Below, piece by piece: positions 40,359 to 51,081 of a stretch of 64,000 nucleotides of DNA. Location: assembly GCA_964036045.1 (NCBI GenBank), contig OZ038382.1:111808578-111872577 (forward strand), in the 5' to 3' direction. Numbering within the stretch: position 1 is the stretch's first letter; every line of letters begins with the position of its first letter. Position numbers and translations under genes: made by a program. The DNA is from Eutreptiella sp. 'Long Island Sound 2002'. Its lineage: Eukaryota; Euglenozoa; Euglenophyceae; Eutreptiales; Eutreptiaceae. Below the pieces are notes generated by a model. That model was given only the letters and a program-made list of their open reading frames with translations. It searched no databases and was not told the DNA's origin.

Positions 40359-41146
40359 CCTCACAACAACCCGAGAAGACAACAAAGACAACATCCGCCT
40401 ACACTGGCGCGGGCTGCAGCGCAATCGACCCCACAACGCACTAGCCGACCATAAGGCGGCTAACAACCAAACTGCTGCAGAAAAAACGACCCGACAATAA
40501 ACAGACCGCACGCAAGCCGGCCAACACCAAACCAGCCAGGCATGCAAGGATCCAAACTGGAACGGCGTACCATGGGTTGGCGACACCATGGTGTGCGACG
40601 CCTGCCGAAGACAATACCCCCGAACGCACCACTACGCCGAGATTCTACCATTAAATAACCAACCAACCAACCGCACCAACCTACTTCGAAATCCCGGGGC
40701 CCTGGGAGAGCGCAAGCTCGACCGAGTCAGGAGGCGTGAGTACGCGCCACGGCATGCGAGTCCTGTAGCATGTGCTTCTTCAAGTCGTCTCACGCCTAGT
40801 GAAAATCAACCCAGGTGGGGGTGCCTGCAGGACAGGGCCTTTAACCTGGCTCCGGGCCACTCGGCCACGAAACCCGGAGGTTGATGAGGATGTGCGATGC
40901 GACCCTCCCCCACGTATCATCCGCCTGAAGAGAGGAATGTGAGACTTCGGTCGAACATGGGTTACCTCTCTGGGCGAAACCCGCGGTAGGGTACTGCTCG
41001 CGGCGACCACGCCCTTCCCTCATGTGGGAAAGCCGCTTTGTGGAGGCACGTGCAGTAGGGCCCTGGCTGGGTGAGCAAACGCCCCTTGGTGAGACTTTCC
41101 TGGGGGGCAACCCCAGTCCTGAGAGGACCTACCCTACCTACCGGGT
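40359..41146 (+). repeat. repeat family A, inverted copy
   Basis: Reverse complement of 15286 onward: ends ...GGCAACCCCAGTCCTGAGAG followed by GACCTACCCTACCTACC. It is flanked by two copies of a U segment (40226-40358 and 41147-41275) that differ at roughly one base in ten, too diverged and long for a simple target-site duplication. Confidence 0.7.
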
Positions 41147-41395
41147 GGTTTGTGTCGTCAGTTTGAGTCGATGTTGTGCACAAAGCATAGTTTGATTATT
41201 TGTTATCGGTTGAAGCATCATCCGTCATGCATCCATTGCATTCATGCATGTGTCTCATTTTTCATACGTTGCGTAGCAGATTGATCTAGATAATACTTAT
41301 GGAAGCATTGCATTGTAGGATAGCATAACATTGAGTGATGAGTGTATTCATACGATTGCCTTCTTCTTGTTTCTTAGACACTATGCCGTGGTGAG
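41147..41395 (+). repeat. dispersed repeat U, copy gamma
   Basis: Matches 15030-15285 from GGTTTGTGTCGTCAGTT to CTTAGACACTATGCCG(T/C)GGTGA. Confidence 0.8.
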
Positions 41396-41598
41396 CCCCG
41401 CCGACGTTCAACCAGGTTTGGCATAGAGAAGGAAGATGCACTTGTGCCATACTCAGCAGTGTGTTACCTCAATTGGATCTTGCTTTGTGCTTTGCTTCAC
41501 TTGCGTGTAGTTGTGTTTGTGTTTGTTCGTTTCGTTTGCGGGTATGACCCTAGGAGTATTTTGAATTGAAATGTTTTTATGCAAACAATCACATGAAA

Positions 41599-41610
41599 TG
41601 TTTTAGGTAA
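41599..41610 (+). repeat. target-site duplication of E3, left copy
   Basis: TGTTTTAGGTAA, identical to 53108-53119; neighbouring bases differ on both sides. Confidence 0.88.
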
Positions 41611-41625
41611 GGTAGGTAGGTAGGT
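41611..41625 (-). repeat. (CCTA)n 3' tail of E3
   Basis: GGTAGGTAGGTAGGT on the plus strand directly next to the left target-site duplication. Confidence 0.8.
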
Positions 41626-44290
41626 GCACTCGGTCTTGGAGAGGCGCCGCATGGTTCCCGCTGGCGTTGCCGCGGTGACGAACAGGAAGAGGCTCCAGGT
41701 TCGAAGAGGGGAGGCGGCATACGTCCCGCTAGACCTGACAGGTGGCCCCCAACAAAGCGGCCCCGGGCAACACCTGGAGGGCTGATCGCCGCCAGCGTGA
41801 CGTGCTTGTCTCGCCGGGAGGGTGTGCCCCCGTGCTTGCGCACGTTACCTGCTTTGGGCAGAACCCTAGAGGTTCACCGGACTTCTTGGCGTATCCCGTT
41901 CCCAGGGCTTGCATGCATGTTCTTGGTACTGGGTTTCCGAGGCGCTTGGGCGTCGCACGCTCCGCCTCAAGTCCCAATACAGCGCAGGCCTTAGGATGCA
42001 GCCTTACCCCCGGGCTCCGGATCTTGTTTGGCCGGGTCACTTGCATGGCACGGGCTGCCTCAGTGCCCGGGCTATGGACACTGGGTTTCCTACTGTTGTG
42101 TGGTGTTTGTGCTTGGGTCCGGGATGTGCTTGGGTTTGGGTTTCTGTAACCCCGCCACCCCTGGCTGGGGTCTTGGCTGGGTGTGTTTGGGTACGGTTTG
42201 TGGTCTCGCCCCTCTTTGCCCCGCTGGGGTTCGCCGTGTTTGCGGTTGAGCTTGGGTTTTGGCCTGCACCCCACCTGTCCTGGTTACGGTTTTCGGACGT
42301 GCCTGGCTGTGTGCGCGCTCCTGCTGCTCCCCGCCGTTCCCGGTTCTGGTGTGAGGTGTGGGCGTGTGTGTTGGGGTCCAGGTGTCGGCTGCGCCCCGCC
42401 TCTCCTTGAGAAGGTGTTGTGGGTGTGTGTGTGCGGTCGTGCGTGTGCCCCGCTTGCCCCCACGCTTCCCTCGGGGGCCGCCTGTGGCGCGGGGGTGTGC
42501 GGGTGTTGCTGTTGGTGGGGTGTGCCCCCCCCCGTCCCCTTTGGTTTTTTTTCTTTTTTTTGAGCGGGGGGCTTCGTGGTGTCGGTCGCTGGTTGTCCTG
42601 GTCTGGTGTGTCGTTGTCTCTGTTCCCCCATCCCTTCTCTTCCAGGCCGCATTGTTTGCTGTTTGTGTTTTTTTTTCCAGCGCGGTGTGTGTCTGCGTGT
42701 TTTGGGTGTCCCTTCTCGCAGTGGGCTGCTGCACTCGGCTTGGTGTTGCCGGTTTTGGCTTGTTGGTCCCCCGGCGCCCCCTTGGGGGGTCTTGTTGTCG
42801 GTGCCGTCTGGGTGGGGGGTTTGGCTTCCTCTTGTGGTGTTGGTGGGCGGCGTGGTGGCTGTGGGTCGTTCTCGCGCCCCCTCCCCCCTGATTTTTTCTT
42901 TTTGGGGGGGGGGTCTGCCTGTTCCTCCCTCTGCCTTCCCTGGGCTGGCGCACGCACTGGTCGGCATTCTGTGTGGCCTTCCTCTTTGCTGTTGGTGGTT
43001 GCGTTTTGCCAGGTAGTGCCCCAGCTCCATGGGTCGGGTGGGTTATGTACACGTTGGGCTCGGCACCCCTTCCTGCCGGGTTAGATTCTGTCTCTGCCGG
43101 GTGGGCAGTTGCGCCAGGCGGCTTCGTGTGGCCCTGGGTTAGCCGTGTCCTTTCGTCTCTGCGGTGCCGGTGTTCACTTTCCGGCGGTGGCTTGTGTGGG
43201 TGGACCACCACCATTGTTGCCGGGCGTGCAGTGGCCCTTTGCTGGTGTGTGGCGGGCTGGTGCGCTTCCTTCTGGGCTTTATGGTGGCTTGATTTGGTTG
43301 GATTCTCGGTTAGCGTCCCTTGCTTGGTGTTGTGGTGTGTTGTTGTGCGCCGTGCTGCGTTGTTTCGTGTCTTGACGTGCTGCGTCGTGTTGGTCTGTGC
43401 TGTGTTGCGGTGCGCCTTGCTGGGCCGCGCCGTGTTTTGGCCGTGCCACGCCGTGGTGTGCCGCTTTGTGCCGCGTCGCGTCGCATCATGGTGTGGTGTG
43501 TTGTGCTATGGGGTGCCTTGTCGTGTTGCCCTCCACTGTGGTGCGCTGCAGTGTGGTGTACCGTGCTGCCTCGTGTTGTGCCGTGGTGGTTCGCTGGAGG
43601 TTAGTCTGGCCCGTGTCGTGGTGCGGAGTGCGGGTCGGACCGTGGCTGGTTGGTGGCTGGGGGGTGCGGTCAGGTGAGGGTGGCTCACTGGGTCCGTGCT
43701 GTGGGGGTCTGGCTGTGCCGCTCGGGCTGGTGGGTCGGGTAGGCGTCCGTGGAGTTGCCCTCCCTGGGCGCCTGTGACGTGGTACCGTGTCCTCTGGGGG
43801 TCCCGGTTCCTAGCCTTGGGTGCTGTGGCCGTGCCTTCGTCCTCTTCTGGTGCCTGTGAGGTGGCCCTTGTGGTGGCCGGGGTCGTCGCCTGGCGGTGAG
43901 GGCGTGGTGGTGGGCTGCGCGGCGGTGTTCCCAATGGCTTCTCTTGTGGGTGTAGCTCGTTCTCCCCGTGCAGGTGTGCCCTCCCTCCCCTGTGTGGTTT
44001 CTGGTGGCTGGTGGGCGTGTGCCGGTGTGATTCGTATGGCGTCCGATTCGCGCTTCGGCGGCGTGTGTTGGGGGCGTGCGTTCCCGGGGGTCGTGTGGTG
44101 TCCGCTTGGGGTGGGGGGGCGCTGGTCCCTCCGTCGTGGTATGCCCTTCCTGCGAGTGGGTCCTGGTGCCCGCCGTGATGTCCTCTTTCCCTGGGCCCCG
44201 GTCCCTGTTCCCTCCCCTTTCCTGGCCCTTGAGTGGTTTTCTGCTCCCACGCTGTGTCGCTCCCGGTGCCCTGTCCCTATGCGCGCCTGC
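41626..44290 (-). other. 3' region of E3, no gene recognised
   Basis: G/T-rich on the plus strand, giving lysine/threonine/proline-rich minus frames (one of 374 codons at 42090-43214) that look like composition. Contains a run of GTGTTGTG-type simple sequence at about 43330-43580. Confidence 0.4.
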
Positions 44291-44293
44291 CTG

Positions 44294-45100
44294 TCACCTT
44301 GGGCGCTTCCGTGCCCCCTTGCCGGAGTGTCCCTCTCTGCCCCTTGGCCCCCCCCTGCCCGTGTCCTTTCCCTTCCCGGTGTGGTGGTGCTGGGGTGGGG
44401 GGGGGGCGCCAATGGCCCAGGCCTGGGGGTGGGTGTCCTCGAGCCATTGGCGGAGGGTTCGGGGGGTGTAGGGGGGGCGGAGGCCCTGGACCGCGTCCCG
44501 GAGGAGGGCCTCCCATGCCGCCTGCGGCATGATGGCCTCCGGGACGGCCTTGTTGGGGTCAGCGGGGTCTCGCCTTCCCGCTCCCCTGGCCCACTTCACC
44601 CAGCAGCGGAGCTCCTGCAAAGCAGGGGCAGACCACCAGGCGAGGTGGGCGGGGGCCTGGGGGGGGAAGGGGTCCGAGCTTGAGGTCCTGGAGTGGTGGG
44701 AGGAGGACGTGGACATGCGGCGGTGGCGGGCATGGAGGCGCCTGGGGGAGCGGGAGCGGCGGTGGCGGGGGATCGGGGTGGAGGACGGGTACCTGCAACG
44801 GGGGGAGCAGAAAGCCCAGGGGGGTGTGTCGGGGGAGGGGGTGGTGGACATGGGGCGGCGGTGGTGTGCTTGGGGGCGCCTGGGGGAGCGGGAGCGGCGG
44901 TGGCAGGGACTGGGGGGGGGTCGCGTACGGTCGGAGGGGGAACAGGAAGCCCGGTGGGGCTCGTGGGGAGAGGGGGTGGTTGACATGGGGCGGCGGTGGC
45001 GCGCGTGCTGGCGCCTGGGGGAGCGGGAGCGGCGGGAGCAGGGCCCTGGGTGGTCATGGTGGCGCCTCCGGGAGCGGGAGCGGCGCGAGTGAGTGGTTGA
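44294..45100 (-). CDS. ORF Z of E3: SR-type repeats plus conserved W domain
   Basis: The frame is open upstream of its first ATG (44986) to beyond 45100. Three to four repeats of about 43 residues carry (H/S)RRSRSPRR followed by HARHRRPMSTTPSP. The C-terminal domain then reads LAWWSAPALQELRCWVKWAR, IMPQAAWEALLRDAVQGLRP and a final HHHTGKGKD. The domain matches E1 and E2 Z; the SR repeats are unique to this copy among the three. SR-like tracts usually bind RNA or phospho-dependent partners, so an RNA-binding gag-like role is a reasonable inference. It is one of the few E3 frames without stops. Confidence 0.55.
   Translation of the reverse strand, partial: STTHSRRSRSRRRHHDHPGPCSRRSRSPRRQHARHRRPMSTTPSPHEPHRASCSPSDRTRPPPSPCHRRSRSPRRPQAHHRRPMSTTPSPDTPPWAFCSPRCRYPSSTPIPRHRRSRSPRRLHARHRRMSTSSSHHSRTSSSDPFPPQAPAHLAWWSAPALQELRCWVKWARGAGRRDPADPNKAVPEAIMPQAAWEALLRDAVQGLRPPYTPRTLRQWLEDTHPQAWAIGAPPPPQHHHTGKGKDTGRGGPRGREGHSGKGARKRPR
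44735..45095 (-). repeat. ~125-bp tandem repeats encoding SR motifs
   Basis: GGCGCCTGGGGGAGCGGGAG occurs at about 44746, 44876 and 45010, with a variant at 45063. On the minus strand it codes for RRSRSPRR. Confidence 0.75.
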
Positions 45101-45413
45101 GGGGCGGTCGCGGTGTGGGGAGCGTCAGCACCGGGGGTGGGTGGGCCGTGCGGGGGGGGAGCGGGAGCGCCGCCGTTTGCGGGACCGGGCCTTGTTGCTC
45201 GGGTCGAGCCAGTCAGAAGTTGTCGGCCGGTCCTGGGGGGCCTCGCGCGGCGCCGACTTGTACTTGGGGGGGGGGGGGGGTCACCCGCTCTCCACTGATC
45301 CGCCGCGTAGGGGTGCGACGGCGGCAGTGGCTGATGGTACGGGTAGAGTGACTGTCCCTGGTGGGGTTGGGCCCGGGGGGCACCTTCGGCGTGGACGATG
45401 TCGCCGGGGGGAT

Positions 45414-45765
45414 TCAGTGCCTGGTACGGGGGGGTGGCCCCTGGTGGTAGGTGGGGTATGGGGGTGGAGCGCCTGGTGGCTGCCAACCCACGCGCTTGTG
45501 CTGCTCGTGCACGGGGGGTTCTGGCCCGGTGGGGTAGGATGGTGGGCAGTGGTAGTGGTGGGGGTGGTGTTGGTGGTGATGGTGGTGGGGCCGCTGGTGC
45601 AGGTGGCGCTGGTAGTGGTGGGGACCCCTTTGTAGATATTCCTGTCGCCCTGTTGGGGGTGGGGGGTCGAGCATCGTGTGTAGTGCCTGGGGCCGTACTG
45701 TTTGGTGGGCGGCGGGGGCGGGTCGGGGGCCGGGCTTCACAGTGATTGTGGTCGAGGGGTCCCAA
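45414..45765 (-). other. His/Pro-rich low-complexity stretch of E3
   Basis: (GGTGGT)-type DNA codes for a poly-His/Gln run on the minus strand (HQRPHHHHHQHHPHH). It sits between Y and the SR repeats of Z; no other motif. Confidence 0.4.
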
Positions 45766-46267
45766 GTCCCTTTGTCGGTCTGGCCGGCGGCGGTGGGCGG
45801 TTGTGGGGGATGGATGACGGGACGCTTGGAGATCGGGATGTTGACGAGGGTTTGGACGGGGTCGTGTTGGGTGGCCGCCTCCGTGGTGGCGGCGGCCGCT
45901 GAGGGGAGGGGGGCGTGGGTTGTGGTTGCTGGGGGGTCCTTGCTTGGGTGAGGGTTCGGTTTAGGGCGGTGTCGCTTTGGTTTGTGTCGTTGCGTTTGTG
46001 GTGTTGTGGGCTGCGTGGCGTGGTGTTTGTGGTGGTGCTGTTGCTGGTGGTGCGCTCGTTTGGGTGCCGGCTTGGGTTTGGGGACGGGCCTTGGTTTGGA
46101 GTCCGGTTCGAGGTTGAGGAGGACCTCGGTCCGGAGGTGCGTGGGCGCCGATGCTGGGTGGGGGAGTTTCCCGGTGTGCTGCAGGGGTGCCTGGGTTTCT
46201 TTTTGGTGGTTGGAGGGTCCCCGGTAGTCTGGCCTGCGGTCGCAGCTTTGGCTTTTGCCGTGGCCTT

Positions 46268-48293
46268 TCAGATGAGGTCGGCGGGGAGGAGGGGGTCAGT
46301 AGCTGATGTGGAGGACGTCGATGAGGCTGAGGACGAGGCGGAGGTGGTGGTTTTGGGGGACGCGGGTTGCGCTGTGATGCGGGCGCTCGCGGGTTTGTGG
46401 GGGCCAGCTTCTGCTGCTGCCACGGCGCAGAGGATGGAGGGCATGTCCTTAGGCTGTAGGTTGGGGATGGGTGGCTGGGGGGGCCCGGCCGTGCCCTGGC
46501 GGCCCGGCGGGCCGATCTGGTTGGGAGCGGTAGGGGAGGGAGGCGCGGGGCTGTGGTCGTCTCCTTCTGGGCTTGGCTTGGCCGGGGTCCTGCAATGTGT
46601 GAGGCTGTGTGGGTTGGCGTCCGCGGGGGGGACCAGTTCGCGCGGGCTGCATTCGGGGGCCGGGAGAGGTGGGCCTGGGTTTTCTGTGGTGTGCGCGGGG
46701 GGCGTGTGCGGACCACTGGGCAGGGTGGGCGTGCTGCGGGGCGTGGCTCTCCATTCGGTGGGTGTGTGGGGGTTTTCGAGTGCCGGGGGTGCTGAGGGGT
46801 GTAAGGCGGGTGGGACCGTGGCGGGCGTGTGCTGTTGTTTGGGCGGGTGGGGGAGGCCCGTGTCGCGGGGCCCGGGGGTGCGCGCGAACGTGGGCGTGTG
46901 TGGGTCTCCGGGTGGGCAGCGAGAGGGGAGGGACATGGGCGGAGATTGCCCGGTGGGGTGTGTTGTGTCGGTGTATGTGTTCGCTCGCAGCAGCGCGCTT
47001 GCGTGGTTACTTGTAGGCCGGGCGGTTTGGAGGAGAAGCATGCCGTCTTCTGCTGCAGCGGCAAGGAATTTGCAGACGAGCTTGCGTATTTGGTGGACCA
47101 CTTGGTCAGTGGTGGGAAGGCAATATGCTAGCTCTGGGCTAAGACCCACGCGGCTGAGGACCCTGTTGATGGCGTGGTACCCGCCAGTGAGGGAGTGCTG
47201 TGGTCTGGTGGGGGTTTTGCCGCGTGTCCGGGCCATCGTCGATTTGTGTGTGGGCGCTGGGGATGGCCAAAACTCAGGGCACGGTCCCCGTGGATGGCCA
47301 GCGGCGCTGGATCCAATTGGTCAGGCAGAGCATGGCCAGTCTGAGGTGGTAACCTGCTTGCGCTGAGGTGATTTGGGCCAGGGCGCCAGCTGGGGGCTTG
47401 TCTCCTGTCTGGAGGACGCCCTTGAGGACCCTTTGCGGGGTCCTGGGGTCCCCTACTGCCCCTGGTCAGCCGGTCCCTGGGGTAAGCATGGTGTCTGTCT
47501 CTTTGACGAGCCATTGCGGGACAAGGGACGTAGCTGTAGCGGCCACTACGTAGTAGTGCCCGCGCTCGAGGACTGTACACCAGACCTCCGGCAGGGGGTG
47601 GTCACTGTCTGTAGGTGGGGGAGGGAGGTCGTCGTCTGCGGTGCGGAGGCCAGCAGCGCGGAGGGCGGTGTCGCGGGTTGGTGCGGTGGCCTGTTCTTAT
47701 TGCTCCGGGTGGTTCGGGTCCGCTGGGTGGTCCTTCTCAGCTGGGGCTCATTGTAGGCGTATGGTCCCTCGACGTGTGACGTTGGTGCTGGTGTCGTGTA
47801 TCAGGGGCTGGCCCCACTCGAGGGGGGGGATCCACACGTGCTGGCCCTCGGTGTGTTTGCGGGCTCGCCAGAGGACGAGGTCTGCTATGGCCTCGTGGAG
47901 GCCGTTGCCTGGGGTGGTCAGGTCCCGGAGGGCTTTGGCGGTGAGCTTGGTCTAGTCCCCTTGTAGGCGGTACCAGCCCAGGGGAGTGCTCAGGGCCCTG
48001 CCTTGGAGGGCTGCTCGGAGGAGGTCGGAGTCGCGGATGGTGGTCGGTGTGAGGGGGGGGTGCCCCGGGTCCGGGGGTGGCGGGCTCGGTTGGTTGCCGG
48101 GGTCCTGCGCGTCCACCTGGACGTATGGTTGGGCCTGGTTGGGCTCGGCGGGGCTTGGCGGTGTCGGGCGGCTTCGTGGGTGAGAGGTGGACTTTGGGGT
48201 GCTTTGGTGGTGTCTTGGAGGCCTGCGGATGGAGATGGAGGGCGTGTGCGGGGTGCGGAGTGGGTTAGTGGACGTCTGGGTCATGCACGGCAT
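46268..48293 (-). pseudogene. ORF Y of E3, broken by stops and frameshifts
   Basis: The first part (about 48050-47760) reads LLRAALQGRALSTPLGWYRL, a TAG, then LTAKALRDLTTPGNGLHEAI and HVWIPPLEWGQPLIHDTSTN, matching E1 Y around WVPPIDWGRHL. A second part (about 47570-47300) reads LERGHYYVVAATATSLVPQW, a TGA, and AGYHLRLAMLCLTNWIQRRW, then TGA. A third part (47236-46990) reads GGYHAINRVLSRVGLSPELA and VHQIRKLVCKFLAAAAEDGM. The rest is serine/proline-rich. Placed directly 3' of pol; X is missing. Confidence 0.6.
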
Positions 48294-51066
48294 GGTAATG
48301 GATGAGACGCTGCATGTGTTCCCTGGTAGTGGGGTCGGTGAGCTGTTCCGTGTGTGTTAACAGGAGGTGTTTGCGGTGTACCATTTAGGCCGCTCCTCTG
48401 CAGACTGCTTCCAGCTGGAGGTGCGCTGCTGCCTCCATGGGGCTTTTTGTGTGGTTGGCGAGGTGTCGCTGTAGGGCCTGTGTCACCGCTCCTCTCATGG
48501 TGGCTTCCTAGACGTGGGGATCCCTGAAGAGGTGTTCAGTGGCTTGGTGTGCCTGGCTGTGGGTTGGCTAGCCTTCGTGTTGTCGTAGGGTTTCTGCCGG
48601 GGACCAGCGCACTAGCGTGTCCCTGCCTGTATGGGGGGGGCATTTGTTGAAGTGTTCCCAATCCTCCGGGGTGGTGTGGTCGCACGGGCAATGGGTGTGT
48701 TCTTCCGGGACGTGGATGTGCTTGCGGACGAGCCATCTGGCGACCATGGTGAGCAATGGTAGTTGCTCCCTCAGGAGCTGGATGCGTCGTTTTTGGGGGT
48801 GGGCCGGGACTTGTGCTGGGCGCAGTGCTGAGTGGTAGACGGGGATTTGCAGTTTCCCCTGGAGCTCCTGGATGTGTGCCCGGCTGTCCGTGTCGCCGAG
48901 CACGCGGGCGAGATGTTGAATGGGGTTGGGGTAGTGGTATGCTCTGTCGTGGGAAGAATAGGGGGCGTCCTCTGGTACCCAGTCCGGGGTCTGACGGGGC
49001 TCCGGTCTGGAGGGTTTGTGTTGGAGATGTGTGTGGTTTCGCCAAGATTGGGCACCTGGAGGGTTGACAAGTGCGTTCTGCGCTGGTGTACTGCCTGGTT
49101 GTCGACCTTACCATTTCCGTATTGGTGCCTGTGGGACTCCTGTTTCATGATGCGGAGTTGGACGTAGGGGGGAAGGCTGCAAAGAGCCTTCCAGAGCAGC
49201 AGTGCCTGGGTGCCGAGGCTCCTCGCGGTGGCTTTGTGGAGTGGTTGCCTTGCTATGCGGAGGAGCAGGTGTGTGACGACGGTGGCGTCTACCACGAACC
49301 AGACCCGGACGATGTGCGGGAGGTGGGCGGGTAGGTGGGCCGCGATTTCGGCGATGGCGTCCGCCATGGCCCCCAGCCCCCCGTGGGAGGAGGCCCTGTA
49401 GGTGGTGTGGCCCGTGTGGTGGTCCATGTGGTAGTGTCCCCCGGTGTGGGTTAGCTGCAAGGTGGCCCCCCCGGTGATGGGCGTGAGGGCGGACTCGCCT
49501 GAGGCGTCGGTAAAGAAGAGCCGGTCCACCGGTGATGGTTGTTGGAGGCGGCATGGGTTTATGCGCAGGTAGGCGTATATGGCGAGGCCCATGGTGAGGT
49601 GGGCCACCGGGGTTGTGGGCTGCAGGACGGGGGTGGCGTACACCCCTATTCCTTTGGAGATGATCTGTTTCCCTTTGGGGGTCATGGCTATGAGTCCCTG
49701 TTCCGGCTGTCCTTGTGTGAGGTAGGAGTAGATGTAGTGGAGGATGTAGGCTGTGTCTGGGTTTGGGTCGTGGCATGTGAGGGTTTGTGTTCGGTGCTCC
49801 GGTGTGTGGCAGGAGTGGTGGAGCGGATAGTAGGAGTGCTCGTGCTTGCCCGTTCTGCCTGGTTGGTACATGCTGTAACGGATGGCGACCCCTGCTGGGT
49901 CGGGGCGGGGCCAGGTGGGCATAGTGGTGAAGAGACATAGGGGTGTGTGGTCGGGGTTCCACGCTACCCCGGGGTTCGCGTCGGTGCGGTCGAATCATGG
50001 GGCTACCCATGCGTAGGCTTATGGTTGTAGGTGGGTTGTGGGGTGGATGTGGTGGCGTGCTATGAGGTGCAATACGGGCCATGGCGTGGTGGGTGACTCG
50101 GGGTCACAGGCCCAACATGTGCGGCGCATGCTCTGGGAGCCATGTGGGACCTTTCGTAGGTCTTGGGCGGCCATGTGGTGCTTCGGTATGCGCCATTTTG
50201 CCCCGTGGTGGATGACGGTGGTCTGCGTGGGTTTGGCTTCATTCGGGGCCAATAGTAGGGTTAGTGGTGGGACTTGGCCCGTCACCGGGGGGACGGGTTT
50301 GTGTTCCGAGCCGGTGGGTGCGTAGGGCGGTGTCACTGGGATGGGTCGGGGGTGCTGCTTTTTGAAGTCCAGGTAGGCTGCTCACATGTCCGTGCTTCCT
50401 GGCAGAGTGTCCCCCACTGCTCGTGCCGTCTGCGTGAGGTACTGGTGGAAGAGGCGGTATTGCGGCCATTCAGGAACTTGTAGGAAGGGGGTGTGGTGTG
50501 CTCCGCTGTGGTGAAGGACCCGCATTTGTGAGAGGGTGACGTATACTACGGTGATGGAGTCCCCGACAAGCTCTATGGTGTTGATGGTGCCCTTGGGGTG
50601 ATGGTGCGGGTGCCCGCCGAAAACCGCCAGAGGCCCTTCGTCCCGGCACGTGTGGTTGGTGAGTATGGCGTGGTGTGGGGATGGGAGGAGAAGCTGCAGG
50701 TGGTTCCACAGGCGCTTGTTCATGTCGGCAGGTAATGCCCGTCTGGTGGAGTATCCAGCGTGGGGATTTGTTGCGGGCCTGTTGTGCGGCTTGGAGGCCG
50801 ATTGTGGCGACCTGGCGGACCTCCGGCGAGTGGTTGTGGGTCATGCGGTGAAGGACGAGGGCGTTGTGTCTGGTGTAGGCCGCTTTCACCTCGTCCCCTA
50901 TGGCGTCCCAATTGTGGGGCCATGCCGCCCGGATGGCGCGGGTCGGTATGGAGGTGGGCCGGTTCCCGTGTGCTGCCCATGCCTTGGTGACGGCGCGTGT
51001 GGTCGGTTGGAGGGCGGTGGTGGGGTGTGTCAGGTGGAGTGCCTGGAAGCCTATGGAGGCGTTCAA
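48294..51066 (-). pseudogene. pol middle and C-terminal part of E3: thumb, CCHH finger, RNase H, zinc finger
   Basis: The thumb reads YLTGVLNASIGFQALHLTHP after a TAG, then HNHSPEVRQVATIGLQAAQQ. The linker finger is CWACDPESPTTPWPVLHLIARHH (C-x2-C-x12-H-x4-H). RNase H: D in FTDASGESAL, E in SHGGLGAMAD is replaced by Gly, D in FVVDATVVT, H/D in ESHRHQYGNGKVDN. So the second catalytic acid is missing. The zinc motif is CPCDHTTPEDWEHFNKC. Stops interrupt at sites where E1 has Trp, Gln or Leu (for example P-TGA-F against PWF at about 50000). RNase H and the zinc finger are in different frames. Confidence 0.75.
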
Positions 51067-51081
51067 GACCCCGGTGAGGTA

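Noticed and set aside
40226-41275. A 130-bp target-site duplication around the inverted family A copy
   Set aside because: The two flanking segments differ at about one base in ten and belong to the dispersed U repeat, so they are better read as two old U copies.
42090-43214. 374-codon Lys/Thr/Pro-rich minus frame in the E3 3' region
   Set aside because: Several phases are open in the same stretch and none shows a motif shared with E1 or E2.
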